This document shows, one piece after another, positions 35,977 through 44,776 of a stretch of 64,000 bases of DNA; positions within the stretch are counted from its first letter, which is position 1; every line of letters starts with the position of its first letter. The stretch is from Paraburkholderia acidisoli. Its GTDB lineage: Bacteria; Pseudomonadota; Gammaproteobacteria; Burkholderiales; Burkholderiaceae. The stretch is from contig NZ_CP046914.1 of the NCBI RefSeq assembly GCF_009789675.1, positions 682,001 to 746,000 on the forward strand, written 5' to 3'. The notes beneath the pieces were generated by a model that was not told where the DNA came from, made no database searches, and saw only the letters and a list, made by a program, of their open reading frames with translations. The position numbers were made by a program, and so were the translations under genes.

Positions 35977-37447
35977 GCGTTTCATGGCCCGCTGCATCTT
36001 GCGCCGCGTGACTTGCTTCCGACCAGCCGCCGCCCAGCACCTTGTAGAGCGTGACCTGATTCGAGAGCTTCGCCAGTTGATCGGTCACGAGCTGCTCTTG
36101 CGCCGTATAGAGCGTGCGTTGCGCCGTGAGCAGCGTGAGAAAACTATCGGTGCCGGTCTGGTAGCGCGCCTGCGCGAGATCGTAATAGTCTTGCGCCGAA
36201 GTCACGTAGTCGTGGTCGGCCTGAACCTGATCCACGTAGGTCGCACGGCCCGCGAGCGCATTCGCCACTTCCTTGAAGGCGGTCTGAATCGCTTTTTCGT
36301 AATCGGCCACGTCAATATCCTTTTCGATCTTCGCAACATCGAGCGATGCCTTGTTGCTGCCGTAATCGAAGATCGGCATGGTGATCGAAGGCGCGAAGGT
36401 CCACGCGCCCGTGCCCGCCTTGAAGAGCTGCGAGAGACTCGTGCTCGCCGTGCCCGCCGTGGCCGTCAACTCGATCTTGGGAAAGAACGCCGCGCGCGCC
36501 GCGCCGATATTCGCGTTCGCCCCCTTTAGCGTGTGCTCGGCCTCGATGATGTCCGGGCGCCGCGCGAGCAGATCCGACGGCACGCCCGCGTCGACCTCGG
36601 CGAACATGGAATCGCTGTCGAGCAGCGTGGGGCCTTCGCCGAGATCGTCGGGCAACGGACACCCGATTTCAGCGCTCAGATTGTTGCGATCCTGCGCGAC
36701 GGCCCGCGTGTACGACGCCACGCTCGCGCGTGCGCTGGCGAGCGAGGTCTGCGCTTCGCGCACGTCCTGCAACGACGAACTGCCGATCTTCATCATGCTG
36801 ACCGTGAGATCGTAGGTGCTTTGATTCGCCTTGGCCGTGTCGGTGGAGATTTTCAGCAATGCCTCGTCGGAGAGCAGTTGCAGGTAGTCGGTCGCAACGT
36901 CGGCCACGAGCGTCAGCTGCGTGCTGGTGCGCGAGGCTTGCGTCGACAGATAGTTCTCCAGCGCCTGTTGCTTCAGGCTGCGCAAGCGCCCGAAAAAGTC
37001 GATCTCCCACGAGGTGGTGCCCACCGAAACACTGCTCGAACGGCTGACCACGCCGCTGCTGCGCGTGTTCGTGAGTGAACCGCCCGCGTCGACGGTCGGC
37101 GCCAGGGCCGCGCGCGTAATGCGGTACTGCGCTTCGTATTCGGCCACCTGCAAAGCCGCCACACGCAGGTCGCGATTGTTGTCGAGCGCGAGCGCGATCA
37201 GCTTTTGCAGGCGCGCATCCTTGAAGAAGTCGCGCCAGCCGATATCGGCCGCGAACGGCGCAGCGCCGGAGGGCGATGCCGACGAAGCCGGTTGCGCGGC
37301 GCTCGCGCCCGTCGAAGCGCGCGTCTGGTAAGCGTCGCCCGCAGGCCACGCGGCGGAAACCGGCGCGGCCGGGCGTTGATACGCGGGATCGAGCGAGCAT
37401 GCGCTCAGCGCCACCGCACAGAGCACCGATAAAAGCTTCCGTTTCAT
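35963..37447 (-). CDS. RND efflux outer-membrane factor (OprM/NodT family lipoprotein)
   Basis: A 494-residue TolC-like channel lipoprotein. The signal ends in the lipobox LSAC (Cys17). Two OEP repeats are visible: WEIDFFGRLRSLKQQALENYLS in the first half and LLARRPDIIEAEHTLKGANANIGAARAAFFPKI plus FDYGSNKASLDVA in the second. It forms the outer-membrane exit duct for the adjacent pump. It overlaps the pump gene by four bases (ATGA), so the three genes are one operon. Confidence 0.92.
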   Translation of the reverse strand: MKRKLLSVLCAVALSACSLDPAYQRPAAPVSAAWPAGDAYQTRASTGASAAQPASSASPSGAAPFAADIGWRDFFKDARLQKLIALALDNNRDLRVAALQVAEYEAQYRITRAALAPTVDAGGSLTNTRSSGVVSRSSSVSVGTTSWEIDFFGRLRSLKQQALENYLSTQASRTSTQLTLVADVATDYLQLLSDEALLKISTDTAKANQSTYDLTVSMMKIGSSSLQDVREAQTSLASARASVASYTRAVAQDRNNLSAEIGCPLPDDLGEGPTLLDSDSMFAEVDAGVPSDLLARRPDIIEAEHTLKGANANIGAARAAFFPKIELTATAGTASTSLSQLFKAGTGAWTFAPSITMPIFDYGSNKASLDVAKIEKDIDVADYEKAIQTAFKEVANALAGRATYVDQVQADHDYVTSAQDYYDLAQARYQTGTDSFLTLLTAQRTLYTAQEQLVTDQLAKLSNQVTLYKVLGGGWSEASHAAQDAAGHETLTAR

Positions 37448-40400
37448 TCCTGTTCCTTTGCGAGCTGCGCGGCATCGCCATGTTCCTTGAACAGCCTGCG
37501 TACGACGATGAAGAACACGGGCACGAAGAAGATGGCGAGCGCCGTCGCCGCGATCATGCCGCCCGCGACACCGGTGCCGATCGCGCGACGCGCGGCCGAG
37601 CCCGCGCCGCTGCTGATCACGAGCGGGAACACGCCGAACACGAACGCCAGCGACGTCATGAGAATCGGCCGCAAGCGTTGATGCGCCGCTTCGAGCGTGG
37701 CTTCCACGAGCCCGCGCCCTTGCGCCTGCAAATCCTTGGCGAATTCGACGATCAGGATCGCGTTCTTGGTCGCGAGTCCGATAGTCGTGAGCAGCCCGAC
37801 CTTGAAGTACACGTCGTTCGAAAGGCCGCGCATATGAGCGCCCAGCAGCGCGCCCAGCACGCCAATGGGCACCACGAGAATCACCGCGATCGGCACCGAC
37901 CAGCTTTCGTACAGACCCGCCAGGCAGAGAAACACCACGATCAGCGAAATGGCGTACAGGTAGGTGGCCTGCGAACCCGCGAGCACTTCCTGATACGACT
38001 GCCCGGTCCACTCGATGCCGAAGCCCGCGGGCAACTGCTTCGCAATGGCTTCGACAGCCGCCATTGCCTGGCCTGTGCTCACGCCCGCGGCGGGTTGCGC
38101 GCTCATTTCCATCGCGAGTTCGCGGTTGTAGCGCTCGATCTGAGGCGGCCCGAAGGTCCAGCGCGTTTTCGCGAACGCGGAGAACGGCACCATCTGGCCG
38201 TCGTAGTTCGACGTGGTCGTGGTGCTCGAAGCGCTTGTCGATGTCGATGACGAAGAACTCGAGGACGACGAACTAGTCGACGAAGAATCGCTGCGCACGT
38301 ACCACTGCCCGATGTCGTTCGGCATCATGCGATAAGGCGCGTCGGCCTGCACGTACACCTTCTGGATGCGCCCCGTGTCGATGTAATTGTTCACGTAGGA
38401 CGAGCCGAACGCGGTGGACAGCGTGGCGTCGACATCGGCAATCGAAAGGCCGAGCGCGCTCGCTTTCTCGCGATCGATGTCCACATAGAGCTGCGGCGTG
38501 TCTTCGAGACCGGCGGCGCGCGTCATGGCGAGCGAGGGATTTTTCGCGGCCAGCGCCATGAACTGATTGCGCGCCTTCAACAGCTTGTCGTGCCCCTGGC
38601 CCGCGCGATCCTCGATCTCGAAGTCGAGGCCGCTCTGCGTGCCGAGGCCGTGAATCGCCGGCTCGTTCATCACGAAGATCTGCGCGTCGCGACTGCCCAT
38701 GAATGCGGCGTTCGCCCGATCGATCACGGCCTGCGCACTGTCGTTCGAGCCACGTTGGCTCCAGTCCTTCAATTGCACGAACGCGAGCGCGTTGTTTTGC
38801 CCTTGCCCGTTGAAGCTGAACCCGTTCACGGCCATCACGTGCGAAACGGCAGGCTGCTTGAGGAAATACTGTTCGACGGCGGCCACGGTCTTGAGGGTTG
38901 TCGACGAAGGCGTGCCCACCGGCGCCGAGATCGACACCATGATCGACCCCTGGTCTTCTTCCGGCAGATACGACGAAGGCAGCGTCACATACAGAATGCC
39001 GACCACACCCGCGATGAGCCCATAGCCCAGCATCCAGCGCAAGGGCTTCGCGACCACGCCCGCGAGCGAGGCGCTATAGCGCGCATTGCTCTTCGAGAAG
39101 AAGCGGTTGAACGCGCCCAGCAAGCCGCGGCGTTCTTCGTGCGCCACGGCGGCTGGATTCAGCAGGCTCGCGCACAGCGCGGGCGTGAGCGTCATGGCGA
39201 GAATGACCGAGAGCACCATCGCCGAAACAATGGTGACCGAGAACTGCCGATAAATCGCGCCGGTCGAGCCGGAGAAGAACGCCATCGGAATGAACACGGC
39301 GGTCAGCACCGTGGTCACACCAACGAGCGCGCCGGTGATCTGCCTCATCGCCATCTTCGTGGCCGCCTTGGCGTCGAGCTTTTCCTCGGCCATGATGCGC
39401 TCGACGTTTTCCACCACGACGATGGCATCGTCCACGAGCAGGCCGATCGCCAGCACCATCGCGAACATCGAAAGCACGTTGATCGAAAAGCCGATCGCCG
39501 ACATCACGCCGAGCGTGCCGAGCAGCGCGACCGGCACGACGATGGTCGGAATCAGCGTCGCGCGCAGGTTCTGCAGGAACAGATACATCACGAGGAACAC
39601 GAGAACGACCGCTTCGAACAGCGTCTTCATGACCTCTTCAATGGAAATCTTCACGAACGGCGTGGAGTCGTACGGGTACGCGATGGCTACGTCCTTTGGC
39701 AATTGCGGCTGCAATTCCACGAGCTTCGCGCGCACCGCTTTCGCCACTGCCATCGCGTTCGCGCCCGTCGAGAGCTTGACCGCCAGCGCCGAGGCCGGAC
39801 GGCCGTCGAGTCGCGAGGACGTGTCGTACGAATCGCCGCCCACTTCAATGCGCGCCACGTCCTTGAGCAGGACCTTGGAGCCGTCCGTATTCACGCGCAG
39901 CAGAATGTCGCCGAACTGTTCCGGCGTGGTCAGCAGGCTCGACGAGGAAATGGTCGCGTTGATCGCCTGGGAGTCCGTAGCAGGAGCGCCACCCAGTTCG
40001 CCCACCGAAAGCTGCACGTTCTGGTTGGTGACCGCCGTGGTCACGTCGGACGCGGTCAAGCCCACGCTGCGCAGTTTCACGGGATCGAGCCAGATGCGCA
40101 TGGCGTGCTGCGCGCCGAACAGCGTGACGTCGCCCACGCCGTTGATCTGCGTGAGCGGATCTTCGAGTTGCGTGGCGATGAGGTTGCCGAGGTCGATGGA
40201 GTTGAGCGTACCGCCCGGCGAAGAAAGCGCGACGATCATGAGGAAGTCGCTCGACGCTTTCGCGACCTGCACGCCTTGCTCCTGCACCGTTTCGGGCAGC
40301 GAGGCGCTCGCCTGCGTCACCTTGTTCTGCACCTGCACCTGCGCGATGTCCGGGTTCGTGCCCGGCTTGAAGGTCAGGTTGATGGTGGCCTGCCCCGCGC

Positions 40401-40650
40401 CGCTGCTCGTGGACGACATGTACAGCAGATTGTCGATGCCCGAGAGCTTTTGCTCGATCACCTGCGTGACGGTTTTGGCCACCGTGTCGGCGGAGGCGCC
40501 GGGATAGGTTGCCGTGACCTGCACCGAAGGCGGCGCAATGGTCGGATATTGCTCGATCGGCAGCGTCGTGGTCGCCGCGCCGCCAATCAGCATGATGACG
40601 ATGGCGATGACCCACGCGAGGATCGGGCGCTGAATGAAGAAACCAGCCAT
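37444..40650 (-). CDS. RND efflux pump, inner-membrane transporter (HAE1 family)
   Basis: A 1068-residue AcrB/MexB-type drug-proton antiporter with twelve membrane segments. The proton-relay aspartates are in GLLVDDAIVVVENVER and the partner lysine in LATKNAILIVEFAKD. It pumps hydrophobic drugs or signals from the periplasm with the adaptor and outer-membrane factor encoded beside it. A 28-residue Ser/Thr tract (residues ~787-814) is inserted in the periplasmic part between the second-half porter segments; I do not know it from AcrB or MexB. Confidence 0.95.
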   Translation of the reverse strand: MAGFFIQRPILAWVIAIVIMLIGGAATTTLPIEQYPTIAPPSVQVTATYPGASADTVAKTVTQVIEQKLSGIDNLLYMSSTSSGAGQATINLTFKPGTNPDIAQVQVQNKVTQASASLPETVQEQGVQVAKASSDFLMIVALSSPGGTLNSIDLGNLIATQLEDPLTQINGVGDVTLFGAQHAMRIWLDPVKLRSVGLTASDVTTAVTNQNVQLSVGELGGAPATDSQAINATISSSSLLTTPEQFGDILLRVNTDGSKVLLKDVARIEVGGDSYDTSSRLDGRPASALAVKLSTGANAMAVAKAVRAKLVELQPQLPKDVAIAYPYDSTPFVKISIEEVMKTLFEAVVLVFLVMYLFLQNLRATLIPTIVVPVALLGTLGVMSAIGFSINVLSMFAMVLAIGLLVDDAIVVVENVERIMAEEKLDAKAATKMAMRQITGALVGVTTVLTAVFIPMAFFSGSTGAIYRQFSVTIVSAMVLSVILAMTLTPALCASLLNPAAVAHEERRGLLGAFNRFFSKSNARYSASLAGVVAKPLRWMLGYGLIAGVVGILYVTLPSSYLPEEDQGSIMVSISAPVGTPSSTTLKTVAAVEQYFLKQPAVSHVMAVNGFSFNGQGQNNALAFVQLKDWSQRGSNDSAQAVIDRANAAFMGSRDAQIFVMNEPAIHGLGTQSGLDFEIEDRAGQGHDKLLKARNQFMALAAKNPSLAMTRAAGLEDTPQLYVDIDREKASALGLSIADVDATLSTAFGSSYVNNYIDTGRIQKVYVQADAPYRMMPNDIGQWYVRSDSSSTSSSSSSSSSSTSTSASSTTTTSNYDGQMVPFSAFAKTRWTFGPPQIERYNRELAMEMSAQPAAGVSTGQAMAAVEAIAKQLPAGFGIEWTGQSYQEVLAGSQATYLYAISLIVVFLCLAGLYESWSVPIAVILVVPIGVLGALLGAHMRGLSNDVYFKVGLLTTIGLATKNAILIVEFAKDLQAQGRGLVEATLEAAHQRLRPILMTSLAFVFGVFPLVISSGAGSAARRAIGTGVAGGMIAATALAIFFVPVFFIVVRRLFKEHGDAAQLAKEQE
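38209..38292 (-). repeat. Ser/Thr low-complexity codon tract in the RND pump
   Basis: Twenty-eight codons encode 18 or more Ser with Thr, one Asp and one Ala, including ten Ser in a row. The codons mix TCG, TCA/AGT, AGC and TCC forms, so it is not a simple trinucleotide slip. It interrupts the pump between IGQWYVR and NYDGQMVPF. Confidence 0.9.
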
Positions 40651-40659
40651 GCGGACTCC

Positions 40660-41826
40660 TTACGACTTCGCAGCCGTGGCTGCCGCGGGCGCCGAGGCGG
40701 CCGAATCCGCGGCCACGTGCACGGCCACGCCCGCCTGCACCTTCTGCAAGCCGTTGACGATCACGCGGTCGCCCGCCTTCAGCCCGCTCGTGACGATCCA
40801 CTGGTCGCCATACGCGTTGTCCGCGCGCACGGCAACCTGCTTCGCGTGACTGCTGTCGTCCACGACCCAGACGTTCGCGCTGCCGTCGGAGGCGCGCGTG
40901 ACCGCGAGTTGCGGGACCAGCAAGGCGTCCGTGCTTTCGCCTTCGTCGAGTTGCGCGCGCACGAACATGCCCGGCAGTAGTTCGCCATCGGGATTCGGGA
41001 AGATCATGCGCAGTGTGACCGAGCCCGTGGTCGCATCGACCGTGATGCCGGAGAACTGCAACACACCCGCGTGCGCGTAGGTCGTGCCGTCCTCCATTAC
41101 GATCTGCACGGCCGCGCCGTTGCCCGCGCGCTTGAGCCGGCCCGAGGCGAACGCCTTGCGCAGGCGCAGCCAGTCGGCGCTCGAACGCGTGACGTCGAGA
41201 TACATCTCGTCGTAGGCGTGAATGGTCGCGAGCGCCGTAGTCTGGTCCGAGGTCACGAGCGCGCCCTCGGTCACCGAGGACGCGCCGATACGGCCCGAGA
41301 TGGGCGCGACGATGCGCGTGTAACCGAGATTGATACGTGCCGATTCCAGCGAGGCGCGATCGGCGATCACGTCCGCTTCGTCTTCGCGCACGGCCGCGAT
41401 CGCGTCGTCGTTGTCCTGCGCGCTCACGGCGTTGATCTTGACGAGCTGAGCGTAGCGGTCGGCTTTCGTCTTCGCGGAAGCGAGCGTGGCTACAGCCTTC
41501 GCGAGCGTGCCGCGCGCCTGGTCATAGGTGGCCTGGTAGGTCGCCGGATCGATCTGGTACAGCACCTGGCCAGCCTTTACGTCCGAGCCTTCCACGAAAA
41601 GCCGCTTCTGCACGATACCGCCGATCTGCGGCCGCACGTCCGAGACCTTCAGCGACGACAAACGCCCGGACAATTCCGCCGTCATCACGACGTGCTTCGG
41701 CGCCATGGTCTGCACACCCACGTCCACGCTCTGGGCCGCCGGCATCTGGGCGTCGTGTTTCTGGCAACCCGCGACGAACAGCGCGGTCGAACCCAGCAGC
41801 GCCGCCATCAGGCGCCTGCGATGCAT
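40660..41826 (-). CDS. RND efflux periplasmic adaptor (membrane fusion protein)
   Basis: A 388-residue AcrA/MexA-like lipoprotein. The signal MHRRRLMAALLGSTALF leads to the lipobox VAGC. Lipoyl half-motifs (VRPQIGGIVQKRLFVEGSDVKAGQVLYQID and INLGYTRIVAPISGRIG) flank a coiled-coil hairpin, followed by the beta-barrel and membrane-proximal parts. First gene of the pump operon, nine bases before the transporter. The start is uncertain: ATG 41826 gives a normal lipoprotein signal, while ATG 41901 and GTG 41913 would put ~25-29 residues before it. Confidence 0.9.
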   Translation of the reverse strand: MHRRRLMAALLGSTALFVAGCQKHDAQMPAAQSVDVGVQTMAPKHVVMTAELSGRLSSLKVSDVRPQIGGIVQKRLFVEGSDVKAGQVLYQIDPATYQATYDQARGTLAKAVATLASAKTKADRYAQLVKINAVSAQDNDDAIAAVREDEADVIADRASLESARINLGYTRIVAPISGRIGASSVTEGALVTSDQTTALATIHAYDEMYLDVTRSSADWLRLRKAFASGRLKRAGNGAAVQIVMEDGTTYAHAGVLQFSGITVDATTGSVTLRMIFPNPDGELLPGMFVRAQLDEGESTDALLVPQLAVTRASDGSANVWVVDDSSHAKQVAVRADNAYGDQWIVTSGLKAGDRVIVNGLQKVQAGVAVHVAADSAASAPAAATAAKS

Positions 41827-41920
41827 TGCATTGCCGGACCGAAGCCGTTGCGGCACGGCATTCGCGGAATGCCGTGCGTTGAATTGATCCACAAGACTCA
41901 TGTTTGCGCTCACGCATAAC

Positions 41921-41941
41921 TAAACTGAACGGTATGGTTTA
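41921..41941. promoter_or_regulatory. Candidate TetR operator 1
   Basis: TAAAC (41921-41925) and GTTTA (41937-41941) form a short inverted repeat in the AT-rich divergent promoter between the efflux operon and tetR. Confidence 0.4.
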
Positions 41942-41997
41942 TAATTAAACGTAAGCTGAATGTCAATCGAATCGGCCGCCCAGCCACGTTACGAATG

Positions 41998-42019
41998 TTT
42001 CAGTGCGTGACCGCTGAAA
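41998..42019. promoter_or_regulatory. Candidate TetR operator 2
   Basis: TTTCAG (41998-42003) and CTGAAA (42014-42019) flank a GC-rich centre, 24 bp upstream of the TetR GTG start. Size and place suit an autoregulatory TetR site. Confidence 0.45.
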
Positions 42020-42042
42020 CAAAGTGCCAGCAAGGAGACCTC

Positions 42043-42660
42043 GTGAGAAAAAAGACGGAAGAGAAGCGCCAATCCATCATCGAAGCCGCGCTCGACGTGT
42101 TTCGGGAAGTGGGTTTCGAGCAGGCGTCCATGACGCAGATCGCCACGCGCTCGGGCGCGTCGAAGGCAACGCTCTATGGCTATTTCGAATCGAAAGAAGC
42201 GCTCTTCGCCGAGGCCATGACGAGCCGCGCGGGCACCGAGATCCGCAACGCGTTCGATCAGCTGACGCTCGACGTTCCGCTCGCCCAGTCGCTGGCCGCA
42301 TTCGGGCTGCAATACCTCACCGCCGTGCTGCAGCCCACGTTTCTCGCCACGCGGCGTTTGTCGTATCACGAAGTGGACCGGTCGAATGTCGGCCGCACCT
42401 TGTACGAAAGCGGGCCGAAGCGCGGCCTGATGCATGTGCGCGATTTCCTCGCGGGCGCCACCGAGGCGGGGGTGCTGCGGCGCTGCGATCCGCGCGCCGC
42501 GGCCCAGCATCTGCTAGCGCTGCTCGAAGCCGAACTGGTGGAGATCGCGATGCTGGGATACGAGGTGAAGGTCACGCGCGCGAAACTGCTGCCCGTGGTC
42601 AAGCGCGCAGTGGACGCGTTCGTCGCGGCTTATGGCGCGTTAGATTCCGAAAGGGGCTGA
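42043..42660 (+). CDS. TetR-family repressor of the efflux operon
   Basis: A 205-residue TetR protein. The HTH (residues ~8-52) ends in TRSGASKATLYGYFESKEALF; the C-terminal ligand domain has HVRDFLAGATEAGVLRRCDP. It is divergent from the adaptor gene, the usual arrangement for local repressors of RND pumps (AcrR, AmrR). GTG at 42043 has AAGGAG seven bases upstream; an ATG at 41995 lies within candidate operator 2 and is less likely. Confidence 0.88.
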   Translation: MRKKTEEKRQSIIEAALDVFREVGFEQASMTQIATRSGASKATLYGYFESKEALFAEAMTSRAGTEIRNAFDQLTLDVPLAQSLAAFGLQYLTAVLQPTFLATRRLSYHEVDRSNVGRTLYESGPKRGLMHVRDFLAGATEAGVLRRCDPRAAAQHLLALLEAELVEIAMLGYEVKVTRAKLLPVVKRAVDAFVAAYGALDSERG

Positions 42661-42856
42661 GTTCCGCCTTCGCTCGCCGGGCGCCCATGCACGAGTCCGC
42701 CGGACTCGCCTGCCTTCCTGTTCGTTGCCGCGTTCCCGTTTCCAATGCGAAAAGGGGGCGCGGTCGCGCCTTTCCGATCGGAAAAAGAGAAAACACGCTA
42801 AATCGGGCACGATCGCCGCTCGTTAGGTGTTTACCCGTAACCATATTGTCAGCTGG

Positions 42857-42874
42857 TTATCGATATGTCGATAA
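42857..42874. promoter_or_regulatory. Perfect operator-like palindrome before the IclR gene
   Basis: TTATCGA (42857-42863), TATG, TCGATAA (42868-42874) form an exact inverted repeat ending seven bases before the ATG, in the place of the ribosome-binding site. Autoregulation by the IclR protein is the simplest reading. Confidence 0.7.
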
Positions 42875-42881
42875 TACTCTC

Positions 42882-43625
42882 ATGGATGTGAAAACCGCAG
42901 TGCGCGTGTTCGACGTGATCAACCTCTTTGCCGAAGTGCGGCAGCCGATGATCTACAGCGAGATCGCGCGACGAACCGAGATCCCGCTATCGAGCTGCCA
43001 CGCGTTGTTGCAGACGATGGTGGCCAAGGGCTATCTGTACGCGCCGGGCGTGAAGGCGGGCTATTACCCCACCCAGCGCCTGCTGCACGTCGCGCGCGAC
43101 ATTTGCAGCGAGGATCCGCTCACGCTCACGTTTCAGCCGCTGCTCTCCGCGCTGCGCGACGCCACCGGCGAAACCGCCGCGTTGGCCACGCTCGCGGGCA
43201 ACCGCGTCGTCTACCTCGAAGTGATGGAGTCGCGCCAGAAGATCCGTTACAGCGACGAACCGGGCGGCTTCATGACCATCGCGAGCGCCGCGGGCAAGGC
43301 CTTGCTCGGCGCGCTCGCTCCGGCCGCGCGCCGCAAACTGCTCGACACCTGCGCGCCGCAACTGGTCGCCAGCGACGGCTCGGTCATCGACCGCGCGGCG
43401 TTCGAGCGCGAGGTCGAGCAAGGCGTGGTGGAAGGCTGGCATCGCTCGACAGGCGAAAGCGTCGAAGACGTAGCGGGTCTCTCGCGCGGTTTTCTGATTC
43501 ACGGCGAAGCGTTCGCGCTCGTCATCGGCGCGCCCAAGGCGCGTCTGCTCAAGAACGAGCCGCAAGCCGCGAAGGCGCTGCTCGAGGTGTACGCGCAAAT
43601 TCCGCCTTCGCTGCTCGCCGCCTGA
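42882..43625 (+). CDS. IclR-family transcriptional regulator
   Basis: A 247-residue IclR regulator. The winged helix occupies residues ~1-60 (AVRVFDVINLFAEVRQPMIYSEIARRTEIPLSSCHALLQTM); the effector domain has ETAALATLAGNRVVYLEVMES and a central MTIASAAGKALLGAL. No Shine-Dalgarno is visible because the palindrome occupies that place. It heads a plus-strand series of catabolic genes, 56 bp before the cyclase gene, and most likely controls them in response to their substrate. Confidence 0.88.
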   Translation: MDVKTAVRVFDVINLFAEVRQPMIYSEIARRTEIPLSSCHALLQTMVAKGYLYAPGVKAGYYPTQRLLHVARDICSEDPLTLTFQPLLSALRDATGETAALATLAGNRVVYLEVMESRQKIRYSDEPGGFMTIASAAGKALLGALAPAARRKLLDTCAPQLVASDGSVIDRAAFEREVEQGVVEGWHRSTGESVEDVAGLSRGFLIHGEAFALVIGAPKARLLKNEPQAAKALLEVYAQIPPSLLAA

Positions 43626-43681
43626 TAAAGCGGAGCGGGCACGAAGACGATCGCGGCCAACGCCGTGGGGAGACAAGCAGC

Positions 43682-44734
43682 ATGCGATGGAAAAACCGGC
43701 CGCAAGGCTCGAACTGGGGCGATTTCGGCCCCGACGATCAACTGGGCCGCCCCAACCTCATCGGCGCGGAACAGGTGCTCAAGGGCGCGCAGGAAATTCG
43801 CGCGGGCCTCACGTTTACGCTCTCGCTGCCGCTCGATTTTCCCGGCGACAGCAAGCTCAACGTGCGTCGTCATCCGCCCGTGCTGCGCCCGACGTTTCGC
43901 GACGGCCTGCCCTATGTGAACTTCCCGTTCGCGCGCAACGAAGCGGGCGCCACCGACGTGGTGAGCGACGACCAGGTACTGCTCTCGCTGCAATATTCGA
44001 CGCAATGGGATTCGCTCGCGCACGTGGGCGCGCGTTTCGATGCCAATGGCGACGGCGCGGCCGAAAGCGTCTACTACAACGGTTATCGCGCGAACGACGA
44101 CATCGTCGGCCCCATGACGTATGCCGCCGAAGACAACTTCGCGCCGCATGCCTGCGGCGGCGAACACAGCCACGCGAACGTGCTCGGCATCGAGAATCTC
44201 GCGGTGAAAGGCATGCAGGGGCGCGGCGTGTTGATCGACTTCGCCGCGCATTTCGGCCGCGAATTCCGCACGCTCGGCTATGACGACCTCATGCGCGTGA
44301 TGGAAGCCGACCAGATCGAAGTGGAGCGCGGCGACATGCTCGTGCTGCGCACCGGCTTTGCCGAAATGGTGCTCGAGATGAACCGTCAGCCCGACGAAGC
44401 GGTGTTGTCGAGCCATTGCGGCGCACTCGACGGCCGCGACGAACGCCTGCTGCAATGGATCACGGATTCGGGCATTGCCGCGCTGGCCGCCGACAACTAC
44501 GCGGTCGAACGCTATCCCGCGCGCGCACCGGCCACGCCGGGCGAGCATCCGCTCATGCCGCTGCATCACCACTGTCTGTTCAAGCTGGGCCTGCCGCTCG
44601 GCGAACTGTGGTATCTGCGCGATCTCGCGCGGTGGCTGCGCGAACACGGTCGCTCGCGCTTCATGCTGACCGCACCACCGCTGCGGCTGCCGGGCGCGAT
44701 GGGCTCGCCGGTCACGCCGGTGGCTACGGTCTGA
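43682..44734 (+). CDS. Cyclase-family hydrolase (kynurenine-formamidase-like fold)
   Basis: A 350-residue member of the cyclase family (PF04199-type). The usual metal motif HxGTHxD appears as HVGARFD (His114, Arg118, Asp120), within WDSLAHVG followed by YYNG, which marks a subgroup different from KynB. Family members hydrolyse amide, ester or lactone bonds. GGGAG precedes the ATG. First structural gene after the IclR regulator; likely opens or hydrolyses the pathway substrate (inference). Confidence 0.82.
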   Translation: MRWKNRPQGSNWGDFGPDDQLGRPNLIGAEQVLKGAQEIRAGLTFTLSLPLDFPGDSKLNVRRHPPVLRPTFRDGLPYVNFPFARNEAGATDVVSDDQVLLSLQYSTQWDSLAHVGARFDANGDGAAESVYYNGYRANDDIVGPMTYAAEDNFAPHACGGEHSHANVLGIENLAVKGMQGRGVLIDFAAHFGREFRTLGYDDLMRVMEADQIEVERGDMLVLRTGFAEMVLEMNRQPDEAVLSSHCGALDGRDERLLQWITDSGIAALAADNYAVERYPARAPATPGEHPLMPLHHHCLFKLGLPLGELWYLRDLARWLREHGRSRFMLTAPPLRLPGAMGSPVTPVATV

Positions 44735-44776
44735 GGCCGTTCGTCGTTTTCTTCTATTTCATCTGCATTCCTGAAC

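Noticed and set aside
35963..38011. Extension of the outer-membrane factor gene to 682 codons
   Set aside because: The extra codons lie inside the pump gene in another frame; the lipoprotein signal begins at 37447.
38590..40980. 796-codon open frame opposite the RND pump
   Set aside because: Antisense shadow of a full-length HAE1 pump; composition is not protein-like.
42692..42708. CGAGTCC/GGACTCG hairpin after tetR as a terminator
   Set aside because: The stem is exact but no T-run follows, so termination cannot be claimed.
42024..42881. N-terminal extension of the IclR frame through tetR
   Set aside because: It overlaps the TetR gene in another frame; the IclR domain begins exactly at 42882.
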